Source: Muricea muricata (lineage: Eukaryota > Cnidaria > Anthozoa > Malacalcyonacea > Plexauridae). From it: 64,000 nucleotides of DNA. The translations under genes were made by a program, and so were the position numbers. Each line of letters opens with the position of its first letter. Position 1 is the first letter of the stretch. The notes beneath the pieces are model-generated. The model was given only the letters and a program-made list of their open reading frames with translations. It did no database searches and was not told where the DNA came from. Of this stretch, positions 37,301-52,300 are shown piece after piece. The stretch covers positions 21,861,906-21,925,905 of the forward strand of contig OY979717.1 in the NCBI GenBank assembly GCA_963855995.1, in the 5' to 3' direction.

Positions 37301-40300
37301 AAAGTGTACATTTCAATGTTTTCAGACAAGAAGAGACGAAAAACCAAAGAAAGACAGACTTGAACATTATCGACCACAAGGTGAAGAGTTTGACAAAGCT
37401 TATACGTACCACCAACAATCTCGTACAGACGAGACTGTAATGTCTGAGGGACGAGTAAAGTCGGAGAAAAAAACTGTCAGCGGAGGAGATATACCCCGTA
37501 CGGAAGAAACTGAAAAACCAACATATCCTAAAGCAATCGATATCGGACGTATTGTTATCGACGAAATTCCAGAAGAAAAACAACCTCTGCAAAAACGTGA
37601 AATTCCTAAGAGAGACAGAGTGAAAGAGGGACGGCTAGATATTGAACCATGGGATAAATTTGATGGACGTCCAATAATGGACGTGAAAGAAGATGCAGTA
37701 AAACTAGGCAGACTAAATATCACTGACCACGAATATAAACAAAGAGAATCTGACAGGCCGAAAATACATCAAATGGTAATTTGTCGTTCTTTGTTATTTT
37801 GCTAGCATGGTTCTTTGCTTTAAGTACATTCGCTTGAAATTCCTACGCCCTTATTCTTATCCGTTGATTTAACGTCATTTTCTCTAAATTTTCCAAAAAG
37901 TCTACTTTTTGAACAATCTCGTTCTATAGGGAGTAATACAAAACAAAGTCGATTGTTTGAGCTAAAACATATTTTTCAAGATAATCAATGTTATATTAAT
38001 CGAGGGTAAAAAAAGTGACGGGATTCACATCACAATCAACCTTTCTTGGCACGCTCCGGAGACTAACTCTGCAACAGATGTAATAAAATACTTTCAGACA
38101 ATATTATAAATGTCAGTACTTTCCTCTCCACTGGTATTTGAAATGATCACCACTGTTTTCAAAAGTGTACATTTCAATGTTTTCAGACAAGAAGAGAAGA
38201 GAAACCAAAGAAAGAGAAAGTTGAGCAATATCGACCACAAGGTGAAGAGTTTGACAAAGCTTATACGTACCACCAACAATCTCGTACAGAAGAGACTGTA
38301 ATGTCTGAGGGACGAGTAAAGTCGGAGAAAATAACTGTCAGCGGAGGAGATATACCCCGTACGGAGGAAACTGAAAAACCAACATATCCTAAAGCAATCG
38401 ATATCGGACGTATTGTTATCGACGAAATTCCAGAAGAAAAACAACCTCTGCAAAAACGTGACATTCCTAAGAGAGACAGAGTGAAAGAGGGACGGCTAGA
38501 TATTGAACCATGTGATAAATTTGATGGACGTCCAATAATGCATGTGAAAGAAGATGCAGTAAAAGTAGGCAGACTAAATATCACTGACCACGAAATTACA
38601 CAAAGAGAATCTGACAGGCCGAAAATACATCAAATGGTAATATGTCGTTCTTTGTTATTTTGCTAGCATAGTCCTTTGCTTTAAGTACATTCGCTTGAAA
38701 TTCCTACGCCCTTTTTCTTCTCCGTTGATTGAAGTTATTTTTCCTAAATTTTCCAAAAAGTCTATTTTTTGAACAATCTCGTTCTATAGGGGGTAATACG
38801 GGACAAAGTCGACTGTTTGAGCTAAAACATATTTTCAAGATAATCAATGTTATATATTAATCGAGGGTAAAAAAAGTGACGGGATTCGCATCACAATCAA
38901 CCTCGCTTGGCACGCTCCGGAGACTAACTCTGCAACAGATGTATTAAAATACTTTCAGACAATATTATAAATGTCAGTACTTTCCTCTCCACCGGTATTT
39001 GAAATAATCACCACTGTTTTCAAAAGTGTACATTTCAATGTTTTCAGACAAGAAGAGAAGAGAAACCAAAGAAAGAGAAAGTTGAGCAATATCGACCACA
39101 AGGTGAAGAGTTTGACAAAGCTTATATGTACCAGCAACAATCTCGTACAGAAGAGACTGTAATGTCTGAGGGACGAGTAAAGTCGGAGAAAATAACTGTC
39201 AGCGGAGGAGATATACCCCGTACGGAGGAAACTGAAAAACCAACATATCCTAAAGCAATCGATATCGGACGTATTGTTATCGACGAAATTCCAGAAGAAA
39301 AACAACCTCTGCAAAAACGTGACATTCCTAAGAGAGACAGAGTGAAAGAGGGACGGCTAGATACTGAACCATGTGATAAATTTGATGGACGTCCAATAAT
39401 GCATGTGAAAAAAGATGCAGTGACAGTAGGCAGACTAAATATCACTGACCAGGAAATTACACAAAGAGAATCTGACAGGCCGAAAATACATCAAATGGTA
39501 ATATGTCGTTCTTTGTTATTTTGCTAGCATAGTCCTTTGCTTTAAGTACATTCGCTTGAAATTCCTACGCCCTTTTTCTTCTCCGTTGATTAAAGTTATT
39601 TTTCCTAAATTTTCCAAAAAGTCTATTTTTTGAACAATCTCGTTCTATAGGGAGTAATACGGAACAAAGTCGACTGTTTGAGCTAAAACATATTTTTCAA
39701 GATAATCAATGTTATATTAATCGAGGGTAAAAAAAGTGACGGCATTCGCATCACAATCAACCTCGCTTGGCACGCTCCAGAGACTAACTCTGCAACAGAT
39801 ATATTAAAATACTTTCAGACAATATTATAAATGTCAGTACTTTCCTCTCCACTGGTATTTGAAATAATCACCACTGTTTTCAAAAGTGTACATTTCAATG
39901 TTTTCAGACAAGAAGAGAAGAGAAACCAAAGAAAGAGAAAGTTGAGCATTATCGACCACAAGGTGAAGAGTTTGACAAAGCTTATACGTACCACCAACAA
40001 TCTCGTACAGAAGAGACTGTAATGTCTGAGGGACGAGTAAAGTCGGAGAAAATAACTGTCAGCGGAGGAGATATACCCCGTACGGAGGAAACTGAAAAAC
40101 CAACATATCCTAAAGCAATCGATATCGGACGTATTGTTATCGACGAAATTCCAGAAGAAAAACAACCTCTGCAAAAACGTGACATTCCTAAGAGAGACAG
40201 AGTGAAAGAGGGACGGCTAGATATTGAACCATGTGATAAATTTGATGGACGTCCAAAAATGCATGTGAAAGAAGATGCAGTGACAGTAGGCAGACTAAAT

Positions 40301-43300
40301 ATCACTGACCAGGAAATTACACAAAGAGAATCTGACAGGCCGAAAATACATCAAATGGTAATATGTCGTTCTTTGTTATTTTGCTAGCATGGTCCTTTGC
40401 TTTAAGTACATTCGCTTGAAATTCCTACGCCCTTTTTCTTCTCCGTTGATTAAAGGTATTTTTCCTAAACTTTCCAAAAAGTCTATTTTTTGAACAATCT
40501 CGTCGTATAGGAAGTAATACGGAACAAAATCGATTGTTTGAGCTAAAACATATTTTTCAAGATAACCAATGTTATATTAATCGAGGGTAAAAAAAGTGAC
40601 GGGATTCGCATCACAATCAACCTCGCCTTGCACGCTCCGGAGACTAACTCTGCAACAGATGTATTAAAATACTTTCAGACAATATTATAAATGTCAGTAC
40701 TTTCCTCTCCACTGGTATTTGAAATAATCACCACTGTTTTCAAAAGTGTACATTTCAATGTTTTCAGACAAGAAGAGAAGAGAAACCAAAGAAAGAGAAA
40801 GTTGAGCAATATCGACCACAAGGTGAAGAGTTTGACAAAGCTTATACGTACCACCAACAATCTCGTACAGAAGAAACAGTGATGTCTGAGGGACGAGTAA
40901 AGTCGGAGAAAATAACTGTCAGCGGAGGAGATATACCCCGTATGGAGGAAACTGAAAAACCAACATATCCTAAAGCAATCGATATCGGACGTATTGTTAT
41001 CGACGAAATCCCAGTAGAAAGACAACCTCTGCAAAAACGTGACATTCCTAAGAGAGACAGAGTGAAAGAGGGACGGCTAGATATTGAACCATGTGATAAA
41101 TTTGATGGACGTCCAATAGTGCACGCGAAAGAAGATGCAGTAAAAGTAGGCAGACTAAAAATCACTGACCAGGAAATTACACAAAGAGAATCTGACAGGC
41201 CGAAAATACATCAAATGGTAATATGTCGTTCTTTGTTATTTTGCTAGCATGGTCCTTTGCTTTAAGTACATTCGCTTGAAATTCCTACGCCCTTTTTCTT
41301 CTCCGTTGATTAAAGGTATTTTTCCTACACTTTCCAAAAAGTCTATTTTTTGAACAATCTCGTCGTATAGGAAGTAATACGGAACAAAATCGATTGTTTG
41401 AGCTAAAACATATTTTTCAAGATAACCAATGTTATATTAATCGAGGGTAAAAAAAGTGACGGGATTCGCATCACAATCAACCTCGCCTTGCACGCTCCGG
41501 AGACTAACTCTGCAACAGATGTATTAAAATACTTTCAGACAATATTATAAATGTCAGTACTTTCCTCTCCACTGGTATTTGAAATAATCACTACTGCTTT
41601 CAAAAGTGTACATTTCAATGTTTTCAGACAAGAAGAGAAGAGAAACCAAAGAAAGAGAAAGTTGAGCAATATCGACCACAAGGTGAAGAGTTTGACAAAG
41701 CTTATACGTACCACCAACAATCTCGTACAGAAGAAACTGTGATGTCTGAGGGACGAGTAAAGTCGGAGAAAATAACTGTCAGCGGAGGAGATATACCCCG
41801 TACGGAGGAAACTGAAAAACCAACATATCCTAAAGCAATCGATATCGGACGTATTGTTATCGACGAAATCCCAGTAGAAAGACAACCTCTGCAAAAACGT
41901 GACATTCCTAAGAGAGACAGAGTGAAAGAGGGACGGCTAGATATTGAACCATGTGATAAATTTGATGGACGTCCAATAGTGCACGCGAAAGAAGATGCAG
42001 TAAAAGTAGGCAGACTAAATATCACTGACCACGAAATTACACAAAGAGAATCTGACAGGCCGAAAATACATCAAATGGTAATATGTCGTTTTTTGTTATT
42101 TTGCTAGCATGGTCCTTTGCTTTAAGTACATTCGCTTGAAATTCCTACGCCCTTATTCTGATCCGTTGATTAAAGTTATTTTTTCTAAATTTTCCAAAAA
42201 GTCTATTTTTTGAACAATCTCGTTATATAGGAAGTACTACGGAAAAAAGTCGATTGTTTGAGCTAAAACATATTTTTCAAGATAATCAATGTTATATTAA
42301 TCGAGGGTAAAAAAAGTGACGGGATTCGCATCACAATCAACCTCGCCTTGCACGCTCCGGAGACTAACTCTGCAACAGATGTATTAAAATACTTTCAGAC
42401 AATATTATAAATGTCAGTACTTTCCTCTCCACTGGTATTTGAAATAATCACCACTGTTTTCAAAAGTGTACATTTCAATGTTTTCAGACAAGAAGAGAAG
42501 AGAAACCAAAGAAAGAGAAAGTTGAGCAATATCGACCACAAAGTGAAGAGTTTGACAAAGCTTATACGTACCACCAACAATCTCGTGCAGAAGAGACTGT
42601 GATGTCTGAGGGACGAGTAAAGTCGGAGAAAATAACTGTCAGCGGAGGAGATATACCCCGTACGGAGGAAACTGAAAAACCAACATATCCTAAAGCAATC
42701 GATATCGGACGTATTGTTATCGACGAAATCCCAGAAGAAACACAACCTCGGCAAAAACGTGACATTTTTAAGAGAGACAGAGTCAAAGAGGGACGGCTAG
42801 ATATTGAACCATGTGATAAATTTGATGGACGTCCAATAATGCACGCGAAAGAAGATGCAGTAAAAGTAGGCAGACTAAATATCACTGACCAGGAAATTAC
42901 ACAAAGAGAATCTGACAGGCCGAAAATACATCAAATGGTAATATGTCGTTCTTTGTTATTTTGCTAGCATAGTCCTTTGCTTTAAGTACATTCGCTTGAA
43001 ATTCCTACGCCCTTTTTCTTCTCCGTTGATTAAAGTTATTTTTCCTAAATTTTCCAAAAAGTCTATTTTTTGAACAATCTCGTTCTATAGGGGGTAATAC
43101 GGAACAAAGTCGACTGTTTGAGCTAAAACATATTTTTCAAGATAATCAATGTTATATTAATCGAGGGTAAAAAAAGTGAGGGCATTCGCATCACAATCAA
43201 CCTCGCTTGGCACGCTCCAGAGACTAACTCTGCAACAGATATATTAAAATACTTTCAGAGAATATTATAAATGTCAGTACTTTCCTCTCCACTGGTATTT

Positions 43301-46300
43301 GAAATAATCACCACTGTTTTCAAAAGTCTACATTTCAATGTTTTCAGACAAGAAGAGAAGAGAAACCAAAGAAAGAGAAAGTTGAGCATTATCGACCACA
43401 AGGTGAAGAGTTTGACAAAGCTTATACGTACCACCAACAATCTCGTACAGAAGAGACTGTAATGTCTGAGGGACGAGTAAAGTCGGAGAAAATAACTGTC
43501 AGCGGAGGAGATATACCCCGTACGGAGGAAACTGAAAAACCAACATATCCTAAAGCAATCGATATCGGACGTATTGTTATCGACGAAATTCCAGAAGAAA
43601 AAAAACCTCTGCAAAAACGTGACATTCCTAAGAGAGACAGAGTGAAAGAGGGACGGCTAGATATTGAACCATGTGATAAATTTGATGGACGTCCAATAAT
43701 GCATGTGAAAGAAGATGCAGTAAAAGTAGGCAGACTAAATATCACTGACCACGAAATTACACAAAGAGAATCTGACAGGCCGAAAATACATCAAATGGTA
43801 ATATGTCGTTCTTTGTTATTTTGCTAGCATAGTCCTTTGCTTTAAGTACATTCGCTTGAAATTCCTACGCCCTTTTTCTTCTCCGTTGATTGAAGTTATT
43901 TTTCCTAAATTTTCCAAAAAGTCTATTTTTTGAACAATCTCGTTCTATAGGGGGTAATACGGGACAAAGTCGACTGTTTGAGCTAAAACATATTTTCAAG
44001 ATAATCAATGTTATATATTAATCGAGGGTAAAAAAAGTGACGGGATTCGCATCACAATCAACCTCGCTTGGCACGCTCCGGAGACTAACTCTGCAACAGA
44101 TGTATTAAAATACTTTCAGACAATATTATAAATGTCAGTACTTTCCTCTCCACCGGTATTTGAAATAATCACCACTGTTTTCAAAAGTGTACATTTCAAT
44201 GTTTTCAGACAAGAAGAGAAGAGAAACCAAAGAAAGAGAAAGTTGAGCAATATCGACCACAAGGTGAAGAGTTTGACAAAGCTTATATGTACCACCAACA
44301 ATCTCGTACAGAAGAGACTGTAATGTCTGAGCGACGAGTAAAGTCGGAGAAAATAACTGTCAGCGGAGGAGATATACCCCGTACGGAGGAAACTGAAAAA
44401 CCAACATATCCTAAAGCAATCGATATCGGACGTATTGTTATCGACGAAATTCCAGAAGAAAAACAACCTCTGCAAAAACGTGACATTCCTAAGAGAGACA
44501 GAGTGAAAGAGGGACGGCTAGATACTGAACCATGTGATAAATTTGATGGACGTCCAATAATGCATGTGAAAAAAGATGCAGTGACAGTAGGCAGACTAAA
44601 TATCACTGACCAGGAAATTACACAAAGAGAATCTGACAGGCCGAAAATACATCAAATGGTAATATGTCGTTCTTTGTTAATTTGCTAGCATAGTCCTTTG
44701 CTTTAAGTACATTCGCTTGAAATTCCTACGCCCTTTTTCTTCTCCGTTGATTAAAGTTATTTTTCCTAAATTTTCCAAAAAGTCTATTTTTTGAACAATC
44801 TCGTTCTATAGGGAGTAATACGGAACAAAGTCGACTGTTTGAGCTAAAACATATTTTTCAAGATAATCAATGTTATATTAATCGAGGGTAAAAAAAGTGA
44901 CGGCATTCGCATCACAATCAACCTCGCTTGGCACGCTCCAGAGACTAACTCTGCAACAGATATATTAAAATACTTTCAGACAATATTATAAATGTCAGTA
45001 CTTTCCTCTCCACTGGTATTTGAAATAATCACCACTGTTTTCAAAAGTGTACATTTCAATGTTTTCAGACAAGAAGAGAAGAGAAACCAAAGAAAGAGAA
45101 AGTTGAGCATTATCGACCACAAGGTGAAGAGTTTGACAAAGCTTATACGTACCACCAACAATCTCGTACAGAAGAGACTGTAATGTCTGAGGGACGAGTA
45201 AAGTCGGAGAAAATAACTGTCAGCGGAGGAGATATACCCCGTACGGAGGAAACTGAAAAACCAACATATCCTAAAGCAATCGATATCGGACGTATTGTTA
45301 TCGACGAAATTCCAGAAGAAAAACAACCTCTGCAAAAACGTGACATTCCTAAGAGAGACAGAGTGAAAGAGGGACGGCTAGATATTGAACCATGTGATAA
45401 ATTTGATGGACGTCCAAAAATGCATGTGAAAGAAGATGCAGTGACAGTAGGTAGACTAAATATCACTGACCAGGAAATTACACAAAGAGAATCTGACAGG
45501 CCGAAAATACATCAAATGGTAATATGTCGTTTTTTGTTATTTTGCTAGCATGGTCCTTTGCTTTAAGTACATTCGCTTGAAATTCCTACGCCCTTATTCT
45601 GATCCGTTGATTAAAGTTATTTTTTCTAAATTTTCCAAAAAGTCTATTTTTTGAACAATCTCGTTATATAGGAAGTACTACGGAAAAAAGTCGATTGTTT
45701 GAGCTAAAACATATTTTTCAAGATAATCAATGTTATATTAATCGAGGGTAAAAAAAGTGACGGGATTCGCATCACAATCAACCTCGCCTTGCACGCTCCG
45801 GAGACTAACTCTGCAACAGATGTATTAAAATACTTTCAGACAATATTATAAATGTCAGTACTTTCCTCTCCACTGGTATTTGAAATAATCACCACTGTTT
45901 TCAAAAGTGTACATTTCAATGTTTTCAGACAAGAAGAGAAGAGAAACCAAAGAAAGAGAAAGTTGAGCAATATCGACCACAAAGTGAAGAGTTTGACAAA
46001 GCTTATACGTACCACCAACAATCTCGTGCAGAAGAGACTGTGATGTCTGAGGGACGAGTAAAGTCGGAGAAAATAACTGTCAGCGGAGGAGATATACCCC
46101 GTACGGAGGAAACTGAAAAACCAACATATCCTAAAGCAATCGATATCGGACGTATTGTTATCGACGAAATCCCAGAAGAAAGACAACCTCGGCAAAAACG
46201 TGACATTTTTAAGAGAGACAGAGTGAAAGAGGGACGGCTAGATATTGAACCATGTGATAAATTTGATGGACGTCCAATAATGCACGCGAAAGAAGATGCA

Positions 46301-49300
46301 GTAAAAGTAGGCAGACTAAATATCACTGACCAGGAAATTACACAAAGAGAATCTGACAGGCCGAAAATACATCAAATGGTAATATGTCGTTCTTTGTTAT
46401 TTTGCTAGCATAGTCCTTTGCTTTAAGTACATTCGCTTGAAATTCCTACGCCCTTTTTCTTCTCCGTTGATTAAAGTTATTTTTCCTAAATTTTCCAAAA
46501 AGTCTATTTTTTGAACAATCTCGTTCTATAGGGGGTAATACGGAACAAAGTCGACTGTTTGAGCTAAAACATATTTTTCAAGATAATCAATGTTATATTA
46601 ATCGAGGGTAAAAAAAGTGAGGGCATTCGCATCACAATCAACCTCGCTTGGCACGCTCCAGAGACTAACTCTGCAACAGATATATTAAAATACTTTCAGA
46701 GAATATTATAAATGTCAGTACTTTCCTCTCCACTGGTATTTGAAATAATCACCACTGTTTTCAAAAGTCTACATTTCAATGTTTTCAGACAAGAAGAGAA
46801 GAGAAACCAAAGAAAGAGAAAGTTGAGCATTATCGACCACAAGGTGAAGAGTTTGACAAAGCTTATACGTACCACCAACAATCTCGTACAGAAGAGACTG
46901 TAATGTCTGAGGGACGAGTAAAGTCGGAGAAAATAACTGTCAGCGGAGGAGATATACCCCGTACGGAGGAAACTGAAAAACCAACATATCCTAAAGCAAT
47001 CGATATCGGACGTATTGTTATCGACGAAATTCCAGAAGAAAAACAACCTCTGCAAAAACGTGACATTCCTAAGAGAGACAGAGTGAAAGAGGGACGGCTA
47101 GATATTGAACCATGTGATAAATTTGATGGACGTCCAAAAATGCATGTGAAAGAAGATGCAGTGACAGTAGGCAGACTAAATATCACTGACCAGGAAATTA
47201 CACAAAGAGAATCTGACAGGCCGAAAATACATCAAATGGTAATATGCCGTTCTTTGTTATTTTGCTAGCATGGTCCTTTGCTTTAAGTACATTCGCTTGA
47301 AATTCCTACGCCCTTTTTCTTCTCCGTTGATTAAAGGTATTTTTCTTAAATTTTCCAAAAAGTCTATTTTTTGAGCAATCTCGTCGTATAGGAACTAATA
47401 CGGAACAAAGTCGATTGTTTGAGCTAAAACATATTTTTCAAGATAATCAATGTTATATTAATCGAGGGTAAAAAAAGTGACGGGATTCGCATCACAATCA
47501 ACCTCGCCTTGCACGCTCCGGAGACTAACTATGCAACAGATGTATTAAAATACTTTCAGACAATATTATAAATGTCAGTACTTTCCTCTCCACTGGTATT
47601 TGAAATAATCACCACTGTTTTCAAAAGTGTACATTTCAATGTTTTCAGACAAGAAGAGAAGAGAAACCAAAGAAAGAGAAAGTTGAGCAATATCGACCAC
47701 AAGGTGAAGAGTTTGACAAAGCTTATACGTACCACCAACAATCTCGTACAGAAGAGACTGTGATATCTGAGGGACGAGTAAAGTCGGAGAAAATAACTGT
47801 CAGCGGAGGAGATATACCCCGTACGGAGGAAACCGAAAAACTAACATATCCTAAAGCAATCGATATCGGACGTATTGTCATCGACGAAATCCCAGAAGAA
47901 AGACAACCTCTGCAAAAACGTGACATTCCTAAGAGAGACAGAGTGAAAGAGGGACGGCTAGATATTGAACCATGTGATAAATTTGATGGACGTCCAAAAA
48001 TGCATGTGAAAGAAGATGCAGTGACAGTAGGCAGACTAAATATCACTGACCAGGAAATTACACAAAGAGAATCTGACAGGCCGAAAATACATCAAATGGT
48101 AATATGCCGTTCTTTGTTATTTTGCTAGCATGGTCCTTTGCTTTAAGTACATTCGCTTGAAATTCCTACGCCCTTTTTCTTCTCCGTTGATTAAAGTTAT
48201 TTTTCCTAAATTTTCCAAAAAGTCTATTTTTTGAACAATCTCGTTCTATAGGGGGTAATACGGAACAAAGTCGACTGTTTGAGCTAAAACATATTTTTCA
48301 AGATAATCAATGTTATATTAATCGAGGGTAAAAAAAGTGACGGGATTCGCATCACAATCAACCTCGCTTGGCACGCTCCAGAGACTAACTCTGCAACAGA
48401 TGTATTAAAATACTTTCAGACAATATTATAAATGTCAGTACTTTCCTCTCCACTGGTATTTGAAATAATCACCACTGTTTTCAAAAGTGTACATTTCAAT
48501 GTTTTCAGACAAGAAGAGAAGAGAAACCAAAGAAAGAGAAAGTTGAGCATTATCGACCACAAGGTGAAGAGTTTGACAAAGCTTATACGTACCACCAACA
48601 ATCTCGTACAGAAGAGACTGTAATGTCTGAGGGACGAGTAAAGTCGGAGAAAATAACTGTCAGCGGAGGAGATATACCCCGTACGGAGGAAACTGAAAAA
48701 CCAACATATCCTAAAGCAATCGATATCGGACGTATTGTCATCGACGAAATCCCAGAAGAAAGACAACCTCGGCAAAAACGTGACATTCCTAAGAGAGACA
48801 GAGTGAAAGAGGGACGGCTAGATATTGAACCATGTGATAAATTTGATGGACGTCCAATAATGCACGCGAAAGAAGATGCAGTAAAAGTAGGCAGACTAAA
48901 TATCACTGACCAGGAAATTACACAAAGAGAATCTGACAGGCCGAAAATACATCAAATGGTAATATGTCGTTCTTTGTTATTTTGCTAGCATAGTCCTTTG
49001 CTTTAAGTACATTGGCTTGAAATTCCTACGCCCTTTTTCTTATCCGTTGATTAAAGTTATTTTTCCTAAATTTTCCAAAAAGTGTATTTTTTGAACAATC
49101 TCGTTCTATAGGGGGTAATACGGAACAAAGTCGACTGTTTGAGCTAAAACATATTTTTCAAGATAATCAATGTTATATTAATCGAGGGTAAAAAAAGTGA
49201 GGGCATTCGCATCACAATCAACCTCGCTTGGCACGCTCCAGAGACTAACTCTGCAACAGATGTATTAAAATACTTTCAGAGAATATTATAAATGTCAGTA

Positions 49301-52300
49301 CTTTCCTCTCCACTGGTATTTGAAATAATCACCACTGTTTTCAAAAGTGTACATTTCAATGTTTTCAGACAAGAAAAGAAGAGAAACCAAAGAAAGAGAA
49401 AGTTGAGCATTATCGACCACAAGGTGAAGAGTTTGACAAAGCTTATACGTACCACCAACAATCTCGTACAGAAGAGACTGTAATGTCTGAGGGACGAGTA
49501 AAGTCGGAGAAAATAACTGTCAGCGGAGGAGATATACCCCGTACGGAGGAAACTGAAAAACCAACATATCCTAAAGCAATCGATATCGGACGTATTGTTA
49601 TCGACGAAATTCCAGAAGAAAAACAACCTCTGCAAAAACGTGACATTCCTAAGAGAGACAGAGTGAAAGAGGGACGGCTAGATATTGAACCATGTGATAA
49701 ATTTGATGGACGTCCAAAAATGCATGTGAAAGAAGATGCAGTGACAGTAGGCAGACTAAATATCACTGACCAGGAAATTACACAAAGAGAATCTGACATG
49801 CCGAAAATACATCAAATGGTAATATGCCGTTCTTTGTTATTTTGCTAGCATGGTCCTTTGCTTTAAGTACATTCGCTTGAAATTCCTACGCCCTTTTTCT
49901 TCTCCGTTGATTAAAGGTATTTTTCTTAAATTTTCCAAAAAGTCTATTTTTAGCAATCTCGTCGTATAGGAACTAATACGGAACAAAGTCGATTGTTTGA
50001 GCTAAAACATATTTTTCAAGATAATCAATGTTATATTAATCGAGGGTAAAAAAAGTGACGGGATTCGCATCACAATCAACCTCGCCTTGCACGCTCCGGA
50101 GACTAACTCTGCAACAGATGTATTAAAATACTTTCAGACAATATTATAAATGTCAGTACTTTCCTCTCCACTGGTATTTGAAATAATCACCACTGTTTTC
50201 AAAAATGTACATTTTAATGTTTTCAGACAAGAAGAGAAGAGAAACCAAAGAAAGAGAAAGTTAAGCAATATCGACCACAAGGTGAAGAGTTTGACAAAGC
50301 TTATACGTACCACCAACAATCTCGTACAGAAGAGACTGTGATATCTGAGGGACGAGTAAAGTCGGAGAAAATAACTGTCAGCGGAGGAGATATACCCCGT
50401 ACGGAGGAAACTGAAAAACCAACATATCCTAAAGCAATCGATATCGGACGTATTGTCATCGACGAAATCCCAGAAGAAAGACAACCTCTGCAAAAACGTG
50501 ACATTCCTAAGAGAGACAGAGTGAAAGAGGGACGGCTAGATATTGAACCATGTGATAAATTTGATGGACGTCCAAAAATGCATGTGAAAGAAGATGCAGT
50601 GACAGTAGGCAGACTAAATATCACTGACCAGGAAATTACACAACGAGAATCTGACAGGCCGAAAATAAATCAAATGGTAATATGCCGTTCTTTGTTATTT
50701 TGCTAGCATGGTCCTTTGCTTTAAGTACATTCGCTTGAAATTCCTACGCCCTTTTTCTTATCCGTTGATTAAAGTTATTTTTCCTAAATTTTCCAAAAAG
50801 TATATTTTTTGAACAATCTCGTTCTATAGGGGGTAATACGGAACAAAGTCGACTGTTTGAACTAAAACATATTTTTCAAGATAATCAATGTTATATTAAT
50901 CGAGGGTAAAAAAAGTGACGGGATTCGCATCACAATCAACCTCGCTTGGCACGCTCCAGAGACTAACTCTGCAACAGATGTATTAAAATACTTTCAGACA
51001 ATATTATAAATGTCAGTACTTTCCTCTCCACTGGTATTTGAAATAATCACCACTGTTTTCAAAAGTGTACATTTCAATGTTTTCAGACAAGAAGAGAAGA
51101 GAAACCAAAGAAAGAGAAAGTTGAGCATTATCGACCACAAGGTGAAGAGTTTGACAAAGCTTATACGTACCACCAACAATCTCGTACAGAAGAGACTGTA
51201 ATGTCTGAGGGACGAGTAAAGTCGGAGAAAATAACTGTCAGCGGAGGAGATATACCCCGTACGGAGGAAACTGAAAAACCAACATATCCTAAAGCAATCG
51301 ATATCGGACGTATTGTTATCGACGAAATTCCAGAAGAAAAACAACCTCTGCAAAAACGTGACATTCCTAAGAGAGACAGAGTGAAAGAGGGACGGCTAGA
51401 TATTGAACCATGTGATAAATTTGATGGACGTCCAATAATGCATGTGAAAGAAGATGCAGTGACAGTAGGCAGACTAAATATCACTGACCAGGAAATTACA
51501 CAAAGAGAATCTGACAGGCCGAAAATACATCAAATGGTAATATATCGTTCTTTGTTATTTTGCTAGCATGGTCCTTTGCTTTAAGTACATTCGCTTGAAG
51601 TTCCTACGCCCTTTTTCTTCTCCGTTGATTAAAGGTATTTTTCCTAAATTTTCCAAAAAGTCTATTTTTTGAACAATCTCGTTGTATAGGAAGTAATACG
51701 GAACAAAGTCGATTGTTTGAGCTAAAACATATTTTTCAAGATAATCAATGTTATATTAATCGAGGGTAAAAAAAGTGACGGGATTCGCATCACAATCAAC
51801 CTCGCCTTGCACGCTCCGGAGACTAACTCTGCAACAGATGTATTAAAATACTTTCAGACAATATTATAAATGTCAGTACTTTCCTCTCCACTGGTATTTG
51901 AAATAATCACCACTGTTTTCAAAAGTCTACATTTCAATGTTTTCAGACAAGAAGAGAAGAGAAACCAAAGAAAGAGAAAGTTGAGCATTATCGACCACAA
52001 GGTGAAGAGTTTGACAAAGCTTATACGTACCACCAACAGTCTCGTACAGAAGAGACTGTAATGTCTGAGGGACGAGTAAAGTCGGAGAAAATAACTGTCA
52101 GCGGAGGAGATATACCCCGTACGGAGGAAACTGAAAAACCAACATATCCTAAAGCAATCGATATCGGACGTATTGTTATCGACGAAATCCCAGAAGAAAG
52201 ACAACCTCGGCAAAAACGTGAAATTCCTAAGAGAGACAGAGTGAAAGAGGGACGGCTAGATATTGAACCATGTGATAAATTTGATGGACGTCCAATAATG

